Below, piece by piece: positions 1 to 9,600 of a DNA stretch of 64,000 nt (its first letter is position 1; every line of letters begins with the position of its first letter). Source of the stretch: Plantago ovata (lineage: Eukaryota > Streptophyta > Magnoliopsida > Lamiales > Plantaginaceae); assembly GCA_028274465.1 (NCBI GenBank), contig CM051456.1, positions 93,544,753-93,608,752 of the forward strand, written 5' to 3'. The notes under the pieces are model-generated. The model was not told the DNA's origin, made no database searches, and was given only the letters and a program-made list of their open reading frames with translations. Both the position numbers and the translations under genes were made by a program.

Positions 1-470
1 ATATGTCCTCTTAGATAGTTTAATTGATTTGGGTTTAATTTTGCATCTGTGTGGAGAATTTTGAAACTGAAAAAGTGAAAAAAAGGGAAATGTTGAAGGA
101 TACGTATCCTTGACGTCCCCGTACGTATCCGGTTCGGCAATCCCTCACATGATTTCACGTCCCTGTGCTACCTAAGGGAACTCGGAAAGATTAAGAGATG
201 AAGACAGATAAAGATGGGATAAGAGGGGAAAATAAATTTTCACCCGAATTGTGAATGTGTTTTGGCTGGAAATGTATGCAATAGATTGTGAAAAATTGGA
301 TTTCCTTCCTAAATTGACAATTCCTTTTATCGTGAAAATTATCTCCATAAATTAGGTGATATGTATATAATGATTTATGTGTAAACTAACAGCATATGCG
401 TGTTTGCTCATGTCACATTTGGGCTATTGCTCGCTGCTGTCATACGAAATTGGAATGTGTTACTTTTTCT
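1..470. other. Intergenic, no gene seen
   Basis: AT-rich sequence with no sustained reading frame, no transposon termini and no RNA gene that I can recognise. Short frames here show no family resemblance. Confidence 0.5.
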
Positions 471-518
471 CATGAAGATGAAGAAGAGTAGGTTCATGAA
501 GATGTAGAAGAGTAGGTT
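471..518. repeat. 24-bp tandem duplication
   Basis: Two adjacent copies of a 24-base unit beginning CATGAAGATG, differing at one position (AAGAAG versus TAGAAG), followed by the first bases of a third copy. It looks like simple replication slippage. Confidence 0.8.
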
Positions 519-622
519 CATGAATGGCAGAATTAGCCATCGTTGCCACTCAAATGCACGTCATATGATCTCATGGGATGCGGTTTGAGTCTACCCAGTA
601 TTGAAAATTCAAGGATCCTACT

Positions 623-889
623 ATTGGTACCTGTAGACAACGTTGGTCTCAATGTGATTATAATGTTGAGACCATTAATGTTGACACAACATTGCAGTCA
701 ACAATGGCTCAGTAATGAAGAAGACATGGTAGATAATTGTGTATCAGAATAGCGGAATAAGTAAATGACACAAAGTTTCTTTACACGTGGGTGTATATAT
801 TTATATCTTCATATTGCCTCAAGATGCAAAATCTACTAAGTAGAATAAAAACCTACGTTTGATCTTTCACAAGATGAAATCTCAAACTG
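623..889. repeat. Dispersed repeat, copy 1 of 2
   Basis: About 265 bases, starting ATTGGTAC and ending at CTCAAACTG, align by eye with 4196-4441 in the same orientation, with small indels. No terminal inverted repeat or coding potential is seen. The pair may be an old segmental duplication around the coiled-coil and exon relics at 3.9-4.8 kb rather than a transposon. The 69-codon frame 543-752 crosses its edge and is not credible as a gene. Confidence 0.7.
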
Positions 890-1455
890 AAAACTACTAA
901 GTGTTCTTGACTTCAATCACTTGTAATCTACTCTAACTAATCTTAAAAACAATCTGGCTAATTCCAACGGAGTGAAAAAGTTATAACAAAACTTAGTATA
1001 AATGTCGTAAAATACAAGCAACTAATGGTGAACTCCTGGACAGTTTTCTTGCTTGTGAGTTGTGTAGTTTTATTTAAGTCATCACCTCTTTATATAGTAG
1101 TTGTAATTGATCAGCTACATAATGTATGAGATGAATCGTAAAGCCTTCAGAACTATGTTGTATGAATAGACTTCGGATATGTTGCAAACTATTAATTAGT
1201 AAAAATTTCTATCTACTTTCTTTCTTTAATCATCAAGGCTAAGGACTCTAAGACCATGTAACTAGGTAACATGCCATTTCAGACCTTCCGTTGATAAACT
1301 CCTCATGTCCAAGTAGTTGAGTTTTCTAATCAATTAAGGTTTTCAATGTTAATTACTTAGCCGCCCTTAACATTTCTCATACGGCCACTAGGACTTCAAC
1401 TTCATCTTGATTCCCTTGACTTCGTCTTTATCCATCTAGATTTCTTTATTTATCT
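890..1455. other. Intergenic, no gene seen
   Basis: AT-rich DNA with dense stops in all frames. No feature recognised. Confidence 0.5.
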
Positions 1456-1475
1456 GCGCGCGCACACACACACAC
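1456..1475. repeat. (GC)n/(CA)n microsatellite
   Basis: Compound dinucleotide run (GCGCGC then CACACA) that directly abuts the start of the 540-bp repeat unit. Confidence 0.9.
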
Positions 1476-2015
1476 TAGGAAATGCGTCACAGGCTACGGG
1501 TGTGATGCGTTCTCCTTGTTGTTTTTGACATATAATATTGAGAAAAATTATATTTTTTTATAATAAACTTAATTATTCAAGAATAAAGTTTGAGATAAAA
1601 TAAGAAAGTGTGAAAATTGAAAATTTTATTGTATTAGTAATACTCCAATAACATGAGTAAATAGAAAAGGTGAGGAATGTTTACACATATTTTTTTAATT
1701 TAATGTTTGATAAAATAAGAGAAAACTTACGCCAATGGGATTCGAACCACAAGTCCTTTCTAAATAATTAATAAGAAAAATGAGAAAATGAGATAAATGT
1801 TACGCCAACTGGATTCGAACCCATGAACTTGCTACACAATAAATAAGAAAAAAGAGAAAAAATATTATGCCAACGGGATTTGAACCCCACACCTATACTT
1901 AAGATTGTCACATGTACGCACCAAATTGAAATTGATTAAATAAGATTAACAGATTAGATTCAAATTGAATTGATCAGTAAGATTACAATTGATTTCAATT
2001 GCGTGGTCTGCAGCA
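1476..2015. repeat. 540-bp interspersed repeat unit, copy 1
   Basis: Begins TAGGAAATGCGTCAC and ends GGTCTGCAGCA. The same sequence recurs at 2044-3588, interrupted there by a LINE, and part of it reappears beside the LINE copy at about 59888-59925. It contains an imperfect inverted repeat near its start and, on the minus strand, three motifs matching the tRNA B-box GGTTCGANTCC at about 1729-1750, 1802-1823 and 1867-1889. A microsatellite flanks each copy on its left. I do not recognise the family. No protein is encoded. Confidence 0.75.
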
Positions 2016-2037
2016 GTGTGTGTGTGTGTGTGTGTGT
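2016..2037. repeat. (GT)n microsatellite
   Basis: About eleven GT units between the two copies of the 540-bp repeat. Confidence 0.9.
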
Positions 2038-2157
2038 ACATATTAGGAATTGCGTCACACGCGTAGCGTGTGATGCGTTCTCCTTGTTGTTGTTTTTAAC
2101 AAATAATATTGAGAAAAATTAATATTTTTTTGATAATAAACTTAATTATTCAACAAT

Positions 2158-2171
2158 AAAGATTGGGATAA
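2158..2171. repeat. Target-site duplication (left) of LINE
   Basis: AAAGATTGGGATAA here and again at 3162-3175 bracket the LINE fragment. The leading A bases on the right cannot be separated from the poly(A) tail, so the certain part is GATTGGGATAA. Confidence 0.85.
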
Positions 2172-3164
2172 TTCCTATGCTTTGTCGAACTTTCCTATGG
2201 AGTGGAAAATCTGAGGTGACTCGTAAATCACCTATTGCTTGTGATAAGATTTGTGATCCAAAGAAACAAGGTGGGCAAAATGTTATTTCTCTTGAAGAAT
2301 GGAATACTGATACACTTGCTAAGTTGCTATGGCATCTTAGCATGAAAATGGATAAATTATGGGTTCGTTGGATCCATAGTTATTATCTAAGGGATACTTC
2401 AATTGAGGATTATCAGCCTAACTCTGCATGCTCTTGGTTATTGAGAAAATTCTTTGAGATTAGAAACAGAATGCAGACTCTACAGGCCTGGAATGATGCG
2501 CTAATGACTGGCAGGTTTGAAACTCGACTTATTTATCAGGAACTGCAGGGTGGTAGGCCTGTTGTGCCTTGGAGAAAACTGTTTTATGGTAATAAAGCTC
2601 GACCTCGTGCAATCTTTATTATCTGGCAGGCTTGTCATGATAGATTATATACCCGGGATCGCCTTATCAGAATGGGGATTGCTGCAAACGGAGACTGTGT
2701 GCTATGCGCAGAACAGGAAAGTCTGTTGCATCTGTTTTTCTGCTGTAGCACTATGCGAACAGTCTGGACTAGACTGTTGTTGTGGATGAAAGTTACACAT
2801 GTGCCCAGAAACTTTGAAGAAGAATTGAATTGGGTGTTGTGTACAACAAAAGGGAAATCAAACACGGCCAAACTGTTGAAGATGTGCTTTACAGAAGCTG
2901 CCTATGCATTAGGGAGGGCCAGAAATGTGAAGTTATTTGCACAAATACCTTTCAATATGCATGTAGTTGATGATATAAAGAATGTAGTCAAGAAACGATG
3001 TATAGGAGATGAAAAACTGCTGGAGTATGTGTACAGATTAGAATAATTTGTAAGCAGCAGGTTTTATGTAGTCGAGTAGAGCTCCACTGTCGATGTCTGG
3101 ATCTGAGGATCGACATGTTGTACTGAATTGTTTTGCAATAAAGTAAACAATTTTGTCCAAAAAA
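2172..3164 (+). mobile_element. 5'-truncated L1-type LINE insertion
   Basis: A retroposed fragment that begins in the middle of ORF2 and ends with an AATAAA-like signal (GCAATAAAG, about 3135-3143) and a short A-run, followed by the duplicated target. Missing 5' end, 3' A-tail and an 11-14 bp target duplication are the hallmarks of target-primed reverse transcription by a non-LTR element. It interrupts copy 2 of the 540-bp repeat, so it is younger than that duplication. Confidence 0.85.
2177..3046 (+). pseudogene. LINE ORF2 C-terminal fragment (zf-RVT region)
   Basis: An open frame of 289 codons covering only the C-terminal part of a plant L1-type ORF2. The N-terminal segment (FLWSG, then CDPKKQGGQN and an LAKLLW-type region) matches the stretch after the RT palm. 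Residues about 125-205 fit the zf-RVT zinc-binding domain: a W..LFYG start, PRAIFIIWQACHDRL, then a C-x2-C pair (CVLC) and HLFFCC. The endonuclease and RT catalytic parts are absent because of 5' truncation, so it cannot transpose. The ATG is simply the first one after the insertion junction. A second, more decayed copy lies inverted at 59888-60544. Confidence 0.85.
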
Positions 3165-3853
3165 GATTGGGATAAAATAAGAAACTGTGAAAATTGAAAA
3201 TTTTATTATATTAGTAATACTACAATAACATGATTAAATAGAAAAGGTGTGAAAAGTTTACACATATTTTTTCAATTTGATGTTTGATAAAAAAGAAAAA
3301 ACTTACGCCAATGGGTTTCGAACCACAAGTCCTTTCTTAATAATGAATAAGAAAAAAGAGAGAAATGTTACGCCAACTGGATTCGAACCCATGAACTTTA
3401 TACACAATAAATAAGAAAAAAGAGAAAAAAATATTACGCTAACGGGATTCGAACCCCACACCTATACTTAAGATTGTCACATGTATGCACAAGATTGAAA
3501 TTGAGTAAATAAATAAGATTGACGGATTAAATTCAAATTGAATTGATCAATTAGAGTACAATTGATTTCAATTGCGTGGTCTGCAGCATTATTAGATAGA
3601 TAGTAAATATATATAAATTGCCGTGATCAATATTGAATAAAACATTCATCTCAACATTGCATCTCGAAAAGCAGTTGCACTTTCAAGTATGATTCAGGTA
3701 TCATGTGGTAGTATATAACAAGTATGATTCTGATGTAATGTAGTTGCTTACATACATTTCAAAGGTGATACTTATTGAATTAGTCAGTATACTGTTGCTA
3801 GAAATTGGTGGAGTTAATATAACTAAAATACATGTTATACGTTATATACTGTT

Positions 3854-4193
3854 CTAAACATCTCCAAAAGCCCCTAAAATCATTGAGTCGGCCGATCTGA
3901 ACATGATCTTGATAATAAGGTAAAGCATCAGTGCAAATATCATAAACCGAAGCTTGACTATGTTACTTTTAAGTTCCTTCTCCTTAACTCTGTTTGATGC
4001 ATAGAGCACATTGTTGGTTCTTTCCAGGTCCATGATCTCAGTGTCTTTTCTTCCAAGTTCCATCTCATTTTCCTCTATCGTGGAAATGAGCTTCCTATGT
4101 ATTATTTACATATCACGAATCTTGCACTTGTTTCTGTTCAGCTCCTCTTCAATAGCTTCATGCAGCACATTCATGGTGTCTTTCGTATCATGA
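3854..4193 (-). pseudogene. Coiled-coil, tail-anchored protein relic
   Basis: The minus strand reads a charged heptad-like segment (about 25 codons) from 4193, then a TAA in frame near 4106, then 69 more codons ending in a hydrophobic segment (FMIFALMLYLIIKIMF) close to the C-terminus. Charged coiled coil followed by a C-terminal membrane anchor is the same plan as the ORF at 50267-50800, and the two may be diverged paralogues. The stop codon and lack of a credible start make it a fragment. Function unknown. Confidence 0.5.
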
Positions 4194-4195
4194 CC

Positions 4196-4441
4196 ATTGG
4201 TACATGTAGACAACGTTAGACTCAATGTTGAGTAAAATGTTGACACAACAATGCCGTCAACAAATGCTCAGTACTCAAGAAGGCATGTGGTAGGCAATTG
4301 TGCATAGGAATAAGTAAATGACACAGTATATTTACACGTGGTTATGTATATTTATATCCCCATGCTGCCGCAAGACGTAAAATCTACTAAGTAGAATAAT
4401 AACCTATGTTTGATCTTTCACAAGATGAAATCTCAAACTGG
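4196..4441. repeat. Dispersed repeat, copy 2 of 2
   Basis: Direct-orientation match to 623-889, including the shared block AAATCTACTAAGTAGAATAA and the end CTCAAACTG. It lies between two gene relics. Confidence 0.7.
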
Positions 4442-4506
4442 AACAAATATTGCCATTTCATGGATATATGTGAACAACAGCTGAGGGCCTAAAGTTATGG
4501 ACTTAC

Positions 4507-4779
4507 AAGGTCAACTGGCAATGCTAGTGACTGGTAGCTAGAAGTGTAACTAAAACGGAATGATCCATCACCAGTGCTTGATGCTTTTCCTTGCTTGAAG
4601 TTATTTGGTGCCGATAGATGCTGATCGGAAAGCAGAGAATCAATGTCAAGATCAAAACGAGATGAGCCACCGCCAACGCTACTGGATTCCCTGGAGTCAC
4701 ACATAGCAAGTTCCAAGAGCCTCTCTCTTAGAACAACAGCTTCGACCAAATTACCCCAGTTGTCATAAATTTTACCCAT
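4507..4779 (-). pseudogene. Orphan plant gene exon, 91 codons
   Basis: The minus strand reads 91 open codons from ATG (4779) starting MGKIYDNW, then a basic and acidic helix-like stretch (VEAVVLRERLLELAM) and a Ser/Gly-rich tail, ending at a perfect splice donor (GTAAGT, 4501-4506). The first bases before ATG (AAG) could equally be a splice acceptor, so this may be an internal exon. A short paralogous exon (MGNKIYDKW) lies at 36743-36823. The copia LTR begins 4 bases upstream of the ATG, so any upstream exon or promoter is now 30 kb away across transposons. No downstream exon is seen. I do not recognise the family. Confidence 0.5.
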
Positions 4780-4782
4780 CTT
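4778..4782. repeat. Target-site duplication of copia element (ATCTT)
   Basis: ATCTT precedes the element at 4778-4782 and follows it at 25834-25838. A perfect 5-bp duplication confirms one intact insertion. Confidence 0.95.
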
Positions 4783-6425
4783 TGTTGGTCCCTTTAAACA
4801 ACAAGAAAAGACTAGAGGGGGGGGTGAATAGTCTTTTCAAACTTTTGTCGTTTAAAACTTTCTTAGCAAATACTTATTACTTTTCAGTAATGAGTTTGCT
4901 GATACTTAACTTTCTCAGCAAGCGTAAGTTACTTTTCAGTAGCTTGGTTTGCTGATACTTAAAATCAGAGAGCGGAAGTCTTTGAAACAATAAGTGCTTT
5001 TTCAGCAAGTAAAGATTTCAGCAAGTGAAGTGAGTGACTGTGTACAGACAGATATAATTTGCTGAAAGCTAAATACAGTAAGTAAATCACACAAACACTT
5101 TTATAGTGGTATCTGAGAGTGGCGTAATCTCTCAACTAGTCCACTTCGTCCTTTCTAGGACTGAATCCACTAAGATATGATTGAGGTTCCTTACAATCTC
5201 CTATCTAAAGCGATTCAATAGAAACCAAAGCACACTTGCTTCGTCTCCAACCTAAACTAGAGAACTCAACCTTGTTCTCCACCAAACTTGGTACTTTTAA
5301 TCAGCAAAACTATGCTCGATTAAGTTCCCCCTGAATATCACGCCTGAAAGGGTGTATTTTCAGTTAGAGAGTTTTGGGGTGAGATAACTTAATTATAACT
5401 TATTCAGTTACAACAAGTAATCTAAGAAACACAACTTGGAATACTTTTCAGTAAACAAGTTTGAATGTTTCTGGTGTCAAGACTTGTTCTTGTTCGAAAG
5501 AAAGAACACTTAACTAATTTCTTAGCCGAGTTTGTTCTACTTCTTCACAAGTAGCTTTTTCAAGCTTTAAGTCTTGGAACGGATCAATGGCAGTAAGAGT
5601 GTTTGAAGGTTTGTGAGTTTTAAGCACAAGTGAGAGTTTGATCACGTTGTTGACACACTTCAACTCTTTGCCGCATGACCTCTATTTATAGTGCAAGTAA
5701 GGAGCCGTTTGAATTTCAAATCCTAAGGCTTTTGTTTCTTAACATGTCACTATCTTGCTTTTGTACTTTCAGCAGCGTCTTTCTTTGTCTTCTAGTCTTC
5801 ATGTCCTTCGTGTGTAGGCTTTGCATTAAATGCATATTTGAATAGAATTCAAACAGTAACATTGGAGCGCAAATTCACGTACATTCAGCAAGAGGTCACA
5901 TATGTTCCATCAGTAAGTGATTGGTCTCAGTTTCAGCAAGCACAACCTACTCTGTCTTTCAGATTTTCACTTATGCAATGTTGTTGCTGAAATTTCACTT
6001 TCTGAGCAACACGTGCCTTTGTAGATACCAGTCTTCAGCAATCTTCTAGTCTTCAGATCTTCAAATCTTCAAGTCTTCAGATCTTCAAAAGTCTTCAAGA
6101 TTCTGAGCGGTTTCTATTTGCTTCAATAATTTGTTTGTAATAAACAAAGTATATCTTCAGCAAATGCTTCAATAGGTTATTTTCTTTTCAGAAAATAAGA
6201 TACATCATAAGCTAAGCATCAATAAGTTATTTTCTTTTTAGAAAATAAAATACATCATACGCAAAAGAAATAACTTATCTAGCACCTAACTAAGTCATCA
6301 GCAAACGTTCCTCTTTTACAATGTCCTTAAAATTCTAAATTCCTATGGACCTTAAGAGTACTAGTTACTGGACTTTCCTTAATTTAGCATGGTTAATTGC
6401 TCATCAAAATTACAAGTTCCTAACA
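4783..6425 (-). repeat. 3' LTR of copia element (1643 bp)
   Basis: Near-identical to 24184-25833, with TG...CA termini. It differs in the length of a G-run close to the inner end, a few substitutions and small indels. By my count it carries 13 occurrences of CAGCAA or its complement, about 16 times chance. Confidence 0.95.
5682..5691 (-). promoter_or_regulatory. LTR TATA box
   Basis: Sense strand CTATAAATAG followed by AGG. The identical site in the 5' LTR is at 25088-25097 and is the likely promoter for the element's RNA. Confidence 0.7.
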
Positions 6426-6442
6426 AATTTCCCCCTTTTTGA
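6426..6442 (-). other. Polypurine tract of copia element
   Basis: On the sense strand, AAAAAGGGGGAAATT lies immediately before the 3' LTR start TGTTAGG. It primes plus-strand DNA synthesis. Confidence 0.85.
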
Positions 6443-6691
6443 TGTTAGCAATCCATGGCTAAATTAATTGTTACCCTTTTAGAGGTTTCTGATGTTGAAT
6501 AAATCAGTTGATTAATGCAAGCATACTTGAATAATTAAACAGTAAGCATAAGTAAATTGCATAATCAAAAACCAATAAGAGTCAAAAGATTTCATTGCTG
6601 ATAGTTATCTATCAGAAGTTTACATGAGAAAGCATAGATAACATAAACAGAATCAGCAAGCAAAAACTTTAACAAAAACTATTGCATGGAC

Positions 6692-9600
6692 TTAAGCTCT
6701 TTCAGAGGATTTTCTCAAAATCTCTCTTACACTCTTCTCAGCAAGTGCAGTGAATTCAACACAATCCTTTTCGTAGTTTTCCAGATGCCTACGGACTTGT
6801 AGTTGAAGAATTCTTGTGTTTTTGCAGGCAGTATGATGATTCTTTTCAGCATTCATTTCCATGTAATTAATTACCCACAAATGCATGCCCCAATTGCTAG
6901 CATGGAGAAGCTGTGTATCTGAAATGCTTTTCGGATGAATCTTTCTTAGCCAGAGAAGATCTTCTTCTTGATCCTTAGCAGTGAGATAGAAGTACTCATA
7001 AGGAATCAATCCAAGTTTCTTCTTAGGTTTCTTTGTTACCGGGTCTGAGTAGTAAGCAATGCCAGGTGGTTTGATCAGATTTGGTTCCTGTTTGTATGTC
7101 TTACCAATGGCAACTCTTCTTACATAGACCTCTAGATTCAACCATTTTCCAGCAACATTTCTTGGAAGGGATTCTTCCCTTTGCTTTCTTTGGACCTTGA
7201 GTTCAATCCATTTGAACATTTGATTCAATATGGCTGTAGGAAAGAACTCATTTACCAGCAAGTCTTCCAGCTTTAAGATCCAGCAACCATGAATGTTTCT
7301 GATTACATTCTGAGTGGTTTCCTCATTGCTGGTCTTTGTATATTCAATGCCGGAGCCAATAGCAATGCTGGCAAGCCTTTTCTCTTCCTGTCTTTGCCTT
7401 CTTCTTCTTGTTTTAGCATTGTCTTGATCTCTTGCTGAAGAGTCAGACGAGAAATGCTTTGAGTGGCCAGACGGAGTCACGGCTGTTAAGGGTCTAGCTC
7501 TTATGGCTTCAGCTATTGTTTGATTGTCATCATCTTCATCATCTTCTTCATTCAGATTGTGATGACTTTCAGTGTGATAGAAATCTTGAGTTTCAGCAGC
7601 AGTTTTTCTCTTTTTGGTACTTGCTGAATTTAACTCAAATTTTGCTTGCCTCTTAGAACTTTGCTCTTTTTCAGCAAGCGGTTCTATGGGCAAAGGCACA
7701 TCAGCAGCAGGAGTAGGAGGGGTTTGGTTGCTTTTTCTAGTATTCTTCTTTTCCCCCTTAGACATGGATTGCAACATCGGAGTGATGTGCAGAGAATAAA
7801 ACTCATTGCAATTTTCAGCAAGAGTGTTGAGACTGTTATACTTCATGATGATTGCCTGTTGGTCAGAGTTCATTGTTGACAACTCTTTTTGAATATTCAT
7901 CATGTTCTCTTCATGTCTTTTCTCTGTTGCGGCCTTCTCATCCATAATATTCTGAGCCTTGACGAGAGCATTCTTTGCAACTTGAGCGCTTGACTTACAT
8001 CTTCTTCATAGCTCTTGTGATAAAGACTGATGTCTTTCTGAGCTATTGTCAAAGTTGTAGTGCGTCTCAGCACTGTAGCCAATATTTTTCCAATGTCAAG
8101 TGGGCTCTCAGCAAGCAATGCCTCATCTTCAGCCTTGCAGGCATCATGGATTTGCTTTAGTGCTAGAATTCTGGGATTAAACTCCTCAACTCTTGGGAAC
8201 GGCACTAAATGAGGGGTCAAGGAATGAACCTTGAGTTCGGAAGCAAACTGATCATCACGTATCAGCAATTCTGCTCTTAGACCATCGTCTAAATCATTGA
8301 TGTAATCAGGAGGAGGAATCTGAACAACTTTTGGGTCTCGCTTGGACTGTTCATCATCATTTTCTGACAAGTCGTCATCATCCTCAGATTCATCAAGTTG
8401 AGCAACTATTGAGCCTTTGTCAGTAGCTTCACTTCCTTTTTGTTGAGTGGTTGCTGATGGCAACGCTTCAGACTCAACAACTGGAGTTTCACCAGTAGAT
8501 AGTTGTTTCAATTCAGTTTGTGGCTCAATTACTGGAGTTTCGCCAGTAGTTAGTTTTAATTGAGTAGTTGCTGAAGGCAACGTTTGAGACTCAATAATTG
8601 GAATTTCGCCAGTAGTAAGTGGAAGGGATGGAACTTCCTTTGATTTTGGTCTTGAAGATTCACCAATTTCTAGATCCTGCGTATGCCTTGCATGGATCAC
8701 GAGACTGTTTTGTAGAGCTCGTTGGTAATCTTCATCTTCTTCATCCTCATCTTCAAGGTTTTCTTCAGTAACCTTGGCATCAGAAACTGGACTTTTGCCA
8801 TTTTTCAAGGCAGCCCTTTTTCTGGTGTATTCTTCTTCAGTATCAGCACCTTGCACAGGTGGTTGATTTTCAGCATCAGCAGGAGGAGGTTGAGATTCTT
8901 GCTGAGATTGTTGTTGTTCAGCTTGCTGATTTACAGATGTAGTATTTTCAGCAACTGTTAACTTCAATCCACCAGCACCAGGACTTGGACCTTGATTGTC
9001 ATCATCGTCATCTTTCTTGTCCTTAGAATCTTTCCCTTCATCATCACTGGGATCAGTGGGAATGTTCTCATCTTCTTCTTCTTCTTCATCATCTGTCAGA
9101 ATGACTAGCTCAACGTGCTTATACAAAGCAACACTTGTCACTTCCTCTTCCTCAGTTAATTTGTGGGGATCAGCCACCACAGGAACAAAAAGACTTTTGA
9201 GCATCACAGCTTGTTCAGCTGGAGAGGCACTCTTAAATTTGGCCTTCATATTCTCTCTGATTTGAGCAATCAGATTGGAGCTCATTTGCTGAGAATATGT
9301 CATTTCTTCAGGAAGGATGGAGTGGACAAATGTTTCGAGCTTTAACAGTGAAGATCTCTTTTTCTCATTTGAGAGATGAAGGTGAAGATCTGAGAAATCC
9401 ATTCTCCTGTACCTTTGCCAGTTGCTGACAGACTTAGCAACTCTTGACAAAGTTGTCCTTTTGAAGTTCAAGTAAAGTTCTTCAGAACTAACTTGCTGAT
9501 CTTCAGTGATGAGTACCACTTCAGTGGTCTCTTTTTGAGCCTGAAAAAGAATTTTATTTAGATCAGGATTGGTTTGGAGAATTGTTTTAGAGTTTAAATC

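Larger units (their letters stand above)
2044..3588. repeat. 540-bp interspersed repeat unit, copy 2, split by a LINE
   Basis: The left part (2044-2171) and right part (3162-3588) together match copy 1 at 1476-2015. The hairpin TCACACGC-GTA-GCGTGTGA at 2055-2073 is perfect here. The three B-box-like motifs recur at about 3304, 3370 and 3435. The interruption is a retroposed LINE fragment. Confidence 0.75.

Noticed and set aside
1729..1889. tRNA genes suggested by GGTTCGAATCC motifs
   Set aside because: No acceptor stem, anticodon arm or A-box can be folded around any copy; only the T-arm-like motif is present.
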